From: Brachypodium distachyon
Lineage: Eukaryota > Streptophyta > Magnoliopsida > Poales > Poaceae
NCBI RefSeq assembly: GCF_000005505.3
Contig: NC_016131.3
Location: 21,845,501 to 21,909,500, forward strand
DNA: 64,000 nt
Direction: 5' to 3'
Position numbers and translations under genes: made by a program. Shown here one piece after another: positions 1 to 8,268 of this stretch. Every line of letters starts with the position of its first letter. The first letter of the stretch is position 1. The notes below the pieces were generated by a model. It did not search any database. It was not told the DNA's origin and saw only the letters and a list, made by a program, of their open reading frames with translations.

Positions 1-29
1 ACACTTCAAAAAATAGGGGGTTATTAAAT

Positions 30-190
30 GGGTTTTTTTTACTTCTGTGCCCTCGGTTCCATAGTTCTACTCAGTTTTGCACAGGCCTTAGAACACTGCT
101 CGCTTCTACCCTCCTCCTTTGCGCAAATGCTCGCTTTTACCATCACGGAGTACCTCCTCACGGTCAACTCGGTCAGGTCGTTAGCTGCTG
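30..190 (+). repeat. Left terminal inverted repeat of the MULE
   Basis: Pairs, with mismatches and small gaps, with the reverse complement of roughly 4510-4666. Similarity is clear for about 130 bases and trails off through the gtgggacc motifs that follow at 190-230. Confidence 0.75.
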
Positions 191-538
191 ACGGGTGGGA
201 CCGGGTATAAGCCTGACGGGTGGGACCAATGTGCGCTGCTGACTGTGCGTCGGGCCGGGCTTCGGCGAGCTTGACTCTGGCCACCGCGACGACGGCCACT
301 GCGGCGTGGGGATCGACGCGAGCACGAGGACAAGGACTAGGACGGGGACGTGGACGCAAGGATGCGCCGCTAGGATGCTCTCGGTCGGCACGACGGATGC
401 TAGGATGCGCCGCTGTCGCGCGCTCACGCCACGAACACAGCACAACACAGCCATCGAAGAAAGAACCTAGTTCATATATTCCAACAAGGTCTTACATTAA
501 CGACATTAATTTTGAAAAAAAAAACGCCGATTGATCGC

Positions 539-1009
539 TCACTCCTCGGCTTCGTCTTCAGATTCCTCCACAGGCGGCGCATGCCCCTCTACAGCAACCT
601 CCACAAGCGCCTCCCCCTCCTCCATGTACGGGAGGCCGTGCATCTCGCCGGCGTGGGGGAACGTGGTCGCAGTGTTGGTGTACACGTTGTACAGCGTGAA
701 TGCGATGAACTCGCATCCACACCAGTACACGCGGCCAAGGAGGTAATCGGCGTCATGGCTGTTGGCAAGGTGCACCAGGAGGGCGGTTTTCACGCCGTGC
801 TCGCGGAGCATCTCCAGGCGGTACATTGGAGGGCCACCGGCCTCCAGGTGACTGAAGCCGGTGTTGAGGAAGTTCCTGGCCAGCACCATCGAGCTCCGAC
901 TGCGTGACATCGCCCACACCTGGAGCGTCCGCTCCACACGCACGCCAGGTGGGAACCACGCCTCGTCAGTGAGGGGTGGCGGGTTGAAGGTGAGGCCTTC
1001 GAACGCCAT
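539..1009 (-). CDS. Uncharacterised 156-aa protein encoded inside the MULE
   Basis: An open frame of 156 codons read on the minus strand starts MAFEGLTFNPPPL and ends in an acidic tail rich in Glu and Asp. The frame is open further upstream to 1366, but that part is Ser/His/Pro-rich and looks like leader; the ATG at 1009-1007 lies about 120 bases downstream of a TATTTATC box, so I chose it. I see no signal peptide or membrane segment. The middle (about residues 30-130) mixes hydrophobic and charged residues with a Cys-x-Cys and looks like a folded domain, but I do not recognise the family. It is divergent from the 198-aa ORF at 1504, with about 490 bases between the two starts. It may be a captured host gene or element-borne gene. 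Function unknown. Confidence 0.5.
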   Translation of the reverse strand: MAFEGLTFNPPPLTDEAWFPPGVRVERTLQVWAMSRSRSSMVLARNFLNTGFSHLEAGGPPMYRLEMLREHGVKTALLVHLANSHDADYLLGRVYWCGCEFIAFTLYNVYTNTATTFPHAGEMHGLPYMEEGEALVEVAVEGHAPPVEESEDEAEE

Positions 1010-1130
1010 TGCTTGTCGTTTGTGGGGGCGTTGGGCGTTGGGCGTTGGGTTGAAGAAGTGGAGTGGAGAGCTGTGTAGAAGAAGGAGAAGAATGGAGAGC
1101 TGTGTAGAAGAAGCAGAGCCATGGCGCCGG

Positions 1131-1138
1131 GATAAATA
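1131..1138 (-). promoter_or_regulatory. Possible TATA box of the 156-aa ORF
   Basis: Reads TATTTATC on the minus strand, about 120 bases before the proposed ATG at 1009. Position and sequence fit a core promoter; no expression evidence. Confidence 0.4.
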
Positions 1139-1503
1139 GCAATGGTGACAGGGGAAGGGGAGAGGTTTTCCGGCGATCGGTGGGCTTTGAATGTGGTCGC
1201 CGGCGCAGTTTGAAATGCATGGGAAACTGGCGTACGTGGGAAGTTGGAGTGAACTGGCGTCAATAGCAGGCGTGCGCGGCGACGCGGCCCAGTGAGAGCG
1301 ATCCCAGCACGTTTCCCACTCACTCTCAATAACTATGAGATCGTCTCGTCGATTTCCTCTCTCCACTACTCTCTCGGTCTCGTCGGCTTCCTCTCCCCAC
1401 TACTTCTTATGTGCATGCCCAGTAAACCGATTCTCTCGTCTTCTCTGATCTCATCTACATTCTTCCTCTCGCTCTCTCTCGAGCTCTACCACTTCTCTCC
1501 ACC

Positions 1504-2100
1504 ATGGCCAAGGACAAGGAGCTAGTAGACGGTACCGAGAGCTCGGCCGGCGGCGGCCATGGGCGTGAGCTGGCCACCACTCTGCCATCTGGCACCCGCC
1601 AACATGCGCCGGTGGCATTGTCCCATGCATTGAGCACGGACGCCGCCGCTCGTCGCAGCCGCTCGCCCCCACCAAAGCGTGCCCGCATCGATGTGGACGT
1701 CCCGTGCTCGTCCTACGACCGACTCCCCCTCGACGACAACGATGACGACGAGGAGGAGGAGGAGGAGGCCGAGTGCGAGATCAATCGGCGCCACGCCGCG
1801 CTCCTGCACATGTACCACCAACGTGTGCGGGAAGCCGACCGGCGGCACATGGCTGCCGCGAAGGTGGCTTCCGTGGCGGAAAATTTCGCCACCGAGTGTA
1901 GCCGGGAGGCGGTGGAGGCGAGGGAGCGGTACGAGTTTGAGCTCGCGACGCTAAACTCGGAGAGGAGCAACCTTCTTGAGGAGCGGGGGAGGAAGAACTT
2001 CCGGAAATCCGGGTGGAGCGCGATGCCATCTTCGGCCTCAACGACGGCGACGGCGACGACGCTGCATAATGTTATTCGTTATTTATCTCTAGCTGCATAA
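1504..2100 (+). CDS. Uncharacterised 198-aa basic/acidic coiled-coil-like protein in the MULE
   Basis: The ATG at 1504 has a good plant context (caccATGG) after a CT-rich leader. The predicted protein has a basic patch around residues 50-62 (RRSRSPPPKRAR) resembling a nuclear localisation signal, an acidic run at about 78-90, then a helical, charged stretch at about 92-165 that could form a coiled coil. I do not recognise a family. The last ~33 codons change character to Ser/Thr/Ala-rich. From 1992 a different frame (stop at 2067-2069) continues the charged style, suggesting a one-base loss in the five-G run at 1988-1992. If so, this copy is frameshifted near its C-terminus. A nuclear role is inference from composition only. 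Confidence 0.5.
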   Translation: MAKDKELVDGTESSAGGGHGRELATTLPSGTRQHAPVALSHALSTDAAARRSRSPPPKRARIDVDVPCSSYDRLPLDDNDDDEEEEEEAECEINRRHAALLHMYHQRVREADRRHMAAAKVASVAENFATECSREAVEARERYEFELATLNSERSNLLEERGRKNFRKSGWSAMPSSASTTATATTLHNVIRYLSLAA

Positions 2101-2258
2101 GTATATGTTGCTACGTATCTCTATTTTTATTCCTATTTTGTAATCGATCTTGCTATGGAATGTTATCCTTTTTCTCTTATATATATATATGGGTATGGTA
2201 ACAGCATAAGGTTGTAGTATTTTGAATGAAGCAACGTTGGTAAAGCAAGGCCGGTCAC

Positions 2259-3430
2259 AAATTGATTTTGGTCTGAATTTTTTTTGCAATTGGCAAAATA
2301 GGCAACAACAGTAGTTTAGGTGCAAAAAGGATTCAAATACGTTTGGACCCGGTGCATTCCAAGTTTTTTAGAATGCCAAGGCAAAACCATGACCTTGTTA
2401 TATCGGTTTCACATCGATTTGTGTGAAGTTTCATTGAATTTTGAATTATGAGCCGAAAAGGCTGGAAATTCAAAGAATGCACGAAATATCTTTCCTGAAC
2501 TCTAGAAATCTGAAATTTGGAGAGAACATCAAGGATGAACACTAAACGCTATGAAAATCTTCTTGGACGAAAATTGTGAATCTAAGGGTGATTGAGGTAA
2601 TAGTTCCCCTGATTTGTTTCAATTTGAAATTCAAAAAATAGGTAACAATTCAGATTTGAACAAGCTTTGAGATAATGACATTAATAGCCATATGTGGTTA
2701 GTGTGCAAAGTTTGACTTCATTTGGAGAAAGTTTTGTGATTCAATTCCAAAATTTACATCAAACTTCCAACATCTCCTTTAGAGATTTTAAAACATCCCA
2801 GAGAGATGTGCTGCTTTGAACATTATGCATGTGATCGCAAATTGATTTTGGTCTGAACTTTTTTTTTTGTGTCAGGTAATGATAAATAAAGAGCCCAAGC
2901 AGGTTTTCAGATTTTTCCGGATAAAATTTTCCTATTATTATAATTTTTTTTCCAATTGGCAGAATAGGCAAAAACAGTAGTTTAGGTGCAAAAATGTTTC
3001 AAATGCATTTGGACCCGGTGCATTCCAAGTTTTTTGGAATGCCATGGCAAAACCATGACTTTGTTATATTGGTTCCATATCGATTTGTGCGAAGTTTCAT
3101 TGAATTTTGAATTATGAGCCGAAAAGGCTGGAAATTCAAAGAATGCACGAAATATCGTTCCTGAACTCCAGAACATATGAAATTTGGAGAGAACATCAAG
3201 GAGGAACACTAAACGCTATGAAAATCTTCTGGGACGAAACTTGTGAATCTAAGTGGTGATTGAGGTAACAGTTCCCCCAGATTTGTTTGAATTTGAAATT
3301 CAAAAAATAGGTAAACAATCAGATATGAACAAGATTTGAGATAATGACATTAATAGGCATATGTGACTAGTGTGCAAAGTTTGACTTCATTTGGAGAAAG
3401 TTTTGTGATTCAATTCCAAAATTTACATTA
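2259..3430. repeat. Two-copy direct repeat, about 668-base spacing
   Basis: The segment starting caaattgattttggtctgaa at 2259 recurs at 2839. Most of 2285-2760 recurs at 2952-3430, including blocks such as ggacccggtgcattccaag and gccgaaaaggctggaaattc. The copies differ by scattered substitutions and by extra sequence in 2880-2950. The DNA is AT-rich and non-coding. It is part of the MULE interior; its origin is unknown. Confidence 0.8.
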
Positions 3431-3489
3431 AAATGGCCAAATTGTGGGTCTACTCAACAAAGGCAACTTTCTCAAAATAATTTGAAATT

Positions 3490-4380
3490 TTGTCATCTTG
3501 CATAACTTTCCATTCTGATTGCATCTGTGCTATCAGAGATCAATTTGGAGGAAATTCAATTTTCAAGGTTCCTACAAAATTGTCCATTCCAGTGGGCTCA
3601 AAGGGCAAAAGGTGGCTCTTTCTTCCCCCCCCCCCCCCTCGAACAAAAGAAGCTCATCTTCCTGGCCGCTCTTTCCGCTTCTCAATTCGGCCGCTAAACC
3701 TTGCCGCCACGACCTCGTAGACATGCCAAAGTTGTATCCGCAAGTCGCGCATCCTCTGGTGCTCTAGTCTGGCCGAAACGCGAACGGCGTTCGCGCCGTC
3801 CAGAGCGCGCTCGCGCGCAGCTGCTTTGCGCCGTCATGGCCAGCGTCCTCCACGAGCCTCGCCACCTTGCCCAAGAGACCCGCATCGGCTCGAGAATCCT
3901 TCCTGCAGAAGTAATCGACCCGAGGTGCCACCAATCGCCGCGTCACCATCTTCTTCCTCAGCTCCTACCGGTATTTCTCCGGACTCGACCGCCGCCTCCC
4001 TCAGCTCCACCTGATCACTCTGAACCTTCCGGTGATTCTCATCCCAGCCTCGCGTGGTCCGAGTCATCCCCACATCGCTGCTCCTCTCTGCCTGCCAGAT
4101 TCGTGATGACCTACTCATTCTTTTGCCCCTCTTTCCTGCCTCTCCCGTGCTCTATATCGCCCCGCCTCCCAGCGGAGCCCTCCGCCACCGCAGACCGCAC
4201 GAGCCCGTGGCCAGCAAGATTTCAGCAATGAGAAGCTCCAGCGCCACCTCATGGTGAAGCGGCCTTGCGCCTGCTAGACACCCCACCCCCTGCCTGTCCT
4301 GTGTCGCGCAGGAGAGCAACTCCGGCGACGGCAAAGCATCGGCGAGGTAGTAGCCAGAAGCCGCCTGATTTTTCCTTCTG
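3490..4380. other. GC-rich internal MULE segment, no credible gene
   Basis: Contains a C homopolymer near 3626-3639 followed by CT- and GC-rich sequence with overlapping short open frames on both strands. None shows a recognisable domain or consistent codon bias. It resembles captured 5'-region DNA, but no source gene can be named. Confidence 0.4.
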
Positions 4381-4509
4381 ACGATGGACCCACTTGCAAA
4401 TTAATCATTTCTTCTACGGTCAAAGGGATCATTTTCCTGTTGCTTCAGCCCCACACGTCAGTAGCTAGGTTGGCCCCACTCGGCAGGATTTAACCTGGCC
4501 CCACCCATC

Positions 4510-4666
4510 AGGAGGTAATGGTCAAAGGCCTTGAACGTTAACAGGTCCGCCGTGAGGACATTTGCGAGCATTTGCCAAAGAACGAAGTGTAGAAGCGAGC
4601 AACGTTTTAAGTCTTAGGCAAAACTGAGTACAACTAAAAAACCAAGGACACGAAAATAAAAAACCC
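4510..4666 (-). repeat. Right terminal inverted repeat of the MULE
   Basis: Inverted partner of 30-190. Its outermost bases read aaaaaaccc on the + strand, mirroring gggttttttt at the left end, and are followed directly by the second ttattaaat target duplication. Confidence 0.75.
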
Positions 4667-4675
4667 TTATTAAAT

Positions 4676-4870
4676 TGTCTTTTGATTCCAGGGAGAGGTT
4701 CTAGGCAAGTGGAGTTTCTAGGCCACTGCATATTTATATGTTGCCACATCTCTTAGTGAATGAACAATGTAGGAATAGATGATCCAGTGTCTCTTCACAA
4801 TCAGAGAGGAGCAAAGAACACATGCCAGGCTGGAATCAATATTGTAATATTTCCTTGAGAGCATATTCCT
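4676..4870 (-). pseudogene. LINE reverse-transcriptase zinc-finger (zf-RVT) remnant
   Basis: On the minus strand one frame around 4740-4830 reads a Cys-rich tract with CEETLDHLFLHCSF, typical of the zf-RVT region at the C-terminus of plant LINE reverse transcriptases. The remnant has broken frames and is the target into which the MULE at 30-4666 inserted. The frame continues to the target duplication at 4667. Confidence 0.6.
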
Positions 4871-4989
4871 GTAGCAGTGAACACTAGTATTTTTTCTTCA
4901 TTTTTTTTTGAAAAGTAAAATTTCTCCAGAGCTCGATCAAGACTACCCAGCGAGGCGCCCGCGCAGTGCGTTCCACGCTGCTCGACGGT

Positions 4990-6468
4990 TCACACCTTCG
5001 GCAGAGCGCCTTCGTGAAGCACCTCGGAGAGCCTCTGCAACGCAGCCTCAGAAGAGCCGCCCTTGCCGACGGCCTTGCGGCACACATCTCTCATCACGGC
5101 GGCCTTCTCCCTCGCCTTCCTCCCCTCCTCGCCGCCGCCCATCAGGGACTCCACCGCCCGCTCCAGCTCCGCTGCCTCGACAAAGTTGTCCCGCTTCCGG
5201 TCCACCTTGAGCGGCACCGCGACGCCCATGTCGGCCACGAGCTCGAACGCGTTGAGGTGCTGCTCCGCGTACAGCGGCCACGGCGCCATGGGCACGCCGT
5301 GCCACAGGCTCTCCAGCACCGAGTTCCACCCGCAGTGGGTCACGAACCCGCCCACGGCGGCATGCGCCAGGATCTCCTTCTGCGGCGCCCACGTCGGCCA
5401 GACGAGGACCCTACCCGCCGTCCTCTCCAGGAACCCCTCCGGGAGGAGCTCGTCCAGGTCCGCGTCCGTCGGGTGCTCCGACCCGTCCGGCGCGCCGGCG
5501 CCCGTGTCCGCGCCGGGCGGGCCTCGGAGGACCCACAGGAAGCGGTGGGCGCCGCACCGCTCGAGCGCCGCGCAGATCTCAACTACCTGTGCCGCCTCAA
5601 ACCAGCCCATGCTCCCGAAGCAGAGGAGCACCACCGACGCCCTTGGCTGCGCGTCGAGCCAGGCGACGCACGCGTGCGGCGGCCCGGAGGAGGATTCCTT
5701 CTTGCTACTACTGCTACCGAGCGAGAGCACGGGGCCGATGGGGTACACGGGCGGCGCGGGGCGTCCGGGCACGGCGCGACCTTCGGCGATGGCCGCGAGC
5801 GGGCCCGGCTCGAGCTCGTCCGCGGTGTTCGCGATGATCCCCGTGGCGTCCATGAAGCGCTCCCCGAGGCGCACGAACCACGTGTAGTTGGGGCTCTTCT
5901 TGTCCACCACGGGGCACGGCATCCACTCGTGCGGTATAGGCGGCAGCCCGGGCACGTGCACGACTCCTCCCTCCACTTCCTCGAACTCCACGGTCACCGC
6001 CTCGTGGAGCACGGGCAGGTGGAGCATGAGCGCGAGCATGGCGCCCGTGGAAGACATGAACACGTAGGAGGGCACGCCGAGGTCCTGGGCCACGTCCACC
6101 ATGGGCGCCGCGAACAGGTCGAGCACGAGCGCGGCGACGGGGCAGGACATGCCGGCCACGGCGTCCCTGACGCCCGGCGCGTGGAGCTCGATGTACCGCG
6201 CGATGAACTCCTCGACTCCGGCAGCGTCGGCGGGGGGCTCGACGGCGGGGAGGCGGTGGATGCGGATGTCGAGGCCCGAGGCCGCCTCGCGGCGGACGTG
6301 CGCCTCGACCTCGGAGGTGGCCGCGGCGGTGGGCGGGCGCATCACGAGGAGCGTGATGGAGAAGGCGCGGCCGCCGCTGAGGAGGACGCGCTTGCAGGAC
6401 TCGAGCATGGACATGAGGTGCCCCGCGCCCCACTCCGGGAGGAGAACCAGCGTGGGTGGCGTCGCCAT
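4990..6468 (-). CDS. UDP-glycosyltransferase, family 1 (UGT-1), 492 aa
   Basis: Single-exon gene for a GT1-family enzyme that moves sugar from a UDP-sugar to a small acceptor, normally in the cytosol. The N-terminal acceptor domain has the catalytic His17 in EWGAGHLMS and the partner Asp117 in LVLDLF. The C-terminal half carries a complete 44-residue PSPG box, residues 360-403, from W360-APQ through FVTHCGWNS (H378, W381, N382, S383, E386) to PLYAEQ with E402 and Q403. A final Gln generally goes with UDP-glucose use. Overall similarity is to grass proteins annotated as anthocyanidin 5,3-O-glucosyltransferase (UGT88/72-like, group E); acceptor unknown. Length is normal. The ATG at 6468 follows a TATA box by about 85 bases. 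It is a paralogue of UGT-2 at 27018, sharing HPTDADLDELLPEGFLERT and NFVEAAELERAV. Confidence 0.95.
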   Translation of the reverse strand: MATPPTLVLLPEWGAGHLMSMLESCKRVLLSGGRAFSITLLVMRPPTAAATSEVEAHVRREAASGLDIRIHRLPAVEPPADAAGVEEFIARYIELHAPGVRDAVAGMSCPVAALVLDLFAAPMVDVAQDLGVPSYVFMSSTGAMLALMLHLPVLHEAVTVEFEEVEGGVVHVPGLPPIPHEWMPCPVVDKKSPNYTWFVRLGERFMDATGIIANTADELEPGPLAAIAEGRAVPGRPAPPVYPIGPVLSLGSSSSKKESSSGPPHACVAWLDAQPRASVVLLCFGSMGWFEAAQVVEICAALERCGAHRFLWVLRGPPGADTGAGAPDGSEHPTDADLDELLPEGFLERTAGRVLVWPTWAPQKEILAHAAVGGFVTHCGWNSVLESLWHGVPMAPWPLYAEQHLNAFELVADMGVAVPLKVDRKRDNFVEAAELERAVESLMGGGEEGRKAREKAAVMRDVCRKAVGKGGSSEAALQRLSEVLHEGALPKV

Positions 6469-6552
6469 CGCAGCGTTGATAGCTTACTGGTGTGTCGGTG
6501 CTTGACTGCTTGTCGAACTGTGTTGAACTGGCTGATCCAGCAGGGGCTGCTC

Positions 6553-6560
6553 TAATATAG
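6553..6560 (-). promoter_or_regulatory. TATA box of UGT-1
   Basis: Minus strand reads CTATATTA about 85 bases upstream of the ATG, giving a predicted 5' UTR of roughly 50-60 bases. Confidence 0.6.
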
Positions 6561-6639
6561 GCAGGGATGTGAATGTGGTTCTTGGTAGCAATGATTTTGG
6601 TTCATGATAACTTAGAGAAGTAGTCGCGCGCGCTTGCAC

Positions 6640-7159
6640 CTGTCGAAATTTATGGAGGCCATCCAAATCGATAGTGATCGGAGGATTCGAGGGAGTGATA
6701 TCTAGACTTAACTACTCTGTAGTAGATCATGACGATTCTAAGCTGTCGCAGTCGGGAAACGATGCCGCGGGAGGCACGCAGCCCACCAAGTTGGACCAAA
6801 CGCACTAGTGCATGAAGATTGGACAACATATGTCTTGGTTCTCTTTTCTTTTCCTCTGCCACTTTAGCCCTCGCGTCTTCGTTATCCAAATATTTTGACG
6901 GTCGAGCAGGCTCCGTCTTATTTTTGTGGCTCCTCCGCGTAGAATTTTGAGGCGAATCTAACACGTGCCGGCCGGGCCAATTGGTCCAATCATTGAAAAA
7001 AGATTAGGACAGCAAAGTTCTACTCCATACGTGGAAGGGTAAACCTATTAGGACATCTTCAACACTTGTATTGAAGGTGCTGGAGATTGTCACATAAGTT
7101 TTTGATGATGTGGTAGGGATTAAATTAGCAGAGAAAGCAAGGTTTTATATAGATTATCA
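6640..7159. other. Intergenic region upstream of UGT-1
   Basis: No gene, repeat or RNA recognised. It would contain the distal UGT-1 promoter. Confidence 0.4.
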
Positions 7160-7161
7160 TA

Positions 7162-7274
7162 CTCCCTCCGTCCAATATTAAGTGACGAAATATTACGTGT
7201 ATCTAAACGATTTTTGGGTATAGATACATTCATATTTGAACAAATTTGAGTCACTTGATATGGGACGTAGGGAG
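7162..7274. mobile_element. Stowaway-type MITE, 113 bp
   Basis: Begins CTCCCTCCGTCC and ends in the inverted form GGGACGTAGGGAG, with TA on both sides (7160-7161, 7275-7276). Inner sequence is symmetrical (fold-back), as in Tc1/Mariner-derived MITEs. Confidence 0.85.
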
Positions 7275-8268
7275 TACAAAATTACACAGAAGCCACTGAT
7301 GATGCACAAGGGTTGCACTTTTTTTTTGTAAACTTCCTGCATATATTAATTCATGGTAAGATCAAAAGATCTTACAGCAAAGATACAGGTTACATTCTGG
7401 ACTATCAGAAGAAACACAAAGATTAGATCATAGTCCTTGGAGAAGTCCAAGATTACTGCACAGACCCTTGGAGATACAACTTTTACATCAAGGTCCTTAG
7501 ACACGTGTAGAGCAGAAGCTGTGAGCGTGTCGATTCACCGCTTGGACCACGAAGCTTCTCGGCCTTGTCTCTGCCAACCACTGGAATTCAACCCGGCATC
7601 TCTGCAAGCTGAGCTGCGGGCGCCGCTTTTACATCAAGAATTTGATTTATGAGTGTTGTATTATGAATTACATATCTTTTTTTGCACCCATGTGTTTTTG
7701 AATGTATTTTGGACCCATGCTTGATTTGATGATAGCATCGAATATCTTTATTACATCTTGTCCAAAATATGTCTTTTGGATCTTGAATGCATGTTTTACA
7801 TGTTTGTTGCATTCTTTGATCCTTAATATATTGTGAGCTCTTCCAATTGTTCGTAATTGGATATGTGCATTTGATTTCACTCACATTATGAGAAGTGCAC
7901 AATTTATGGGGGAACTCATACTATATTGGCCTTATAGATTTTTTTTCTAGATTTCTTCCATTTTGGCATTTGATGCCAATGGGGGAGAAGTTTAGAGGGT
8001 TTATGGAGGAGTTTAGATGGTATGGGAAAGAAGTCTTTGTCATTCATGCATATCTATCTTTGATATTGAAATGCTTGTTGCATGGATGACTATATAGTGG
8101 AAACTCCACAAAAGTTTATATTCACCAAGATATGCAATGAAATTCAAGTTCATTCACAGATGCATATACTGTGGGGGAGTTTACTCTATATTGTGGTTTT
8201 ACTTGTTTAATTTTCATATTATAAACCCTCTTGTTGTGATTGTCATCAATTACCAAAATGGGGGAGAT

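Larger units (their letters stand above)
30..4666. mobile_element. Mutator-like element (MULE) carrying two ORFs
   Basis: The same 9 bases, ttattaaat, flank the element at 21-29 and 4667-4675, a perfect 9-bp target-site duplication of the length made by Mutator-like transposases. Inside lie long terminal inverted repeats: both ends start ggg plus a T run and share landmarks such as actcagttttgc, ctcgcttctac and aaatgctcgc, inverted. No transposase ORF is visible, so the copy is non-autonomous. Its cargo is a minus-strand 156-aa ORF, a plus-strand 198-aa ORF, a 0.67-kb-period direct repeat and a GC-rich block. It is inserted in an older LINE remnant. Boundaries are seen in sequence; the superfamily assignment follows from TSD length and TIR length. 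Confidence 0.85.

Noticed and set aside
3701..4231. 176-codon open frame in the MULE
   Set aside because: Pro/Ser/Arg-rich translation, overlapping frames on both strands, no domain and poor start context.
4966..6555. Plus-strand open frame of 529 codons over UGT-1
   Set aside because: It is the complement of the well-supported UGT-1 gene. High GC at third positions keeps the opposite strand open; composition is Arg/His/Ala-rich with no domain.
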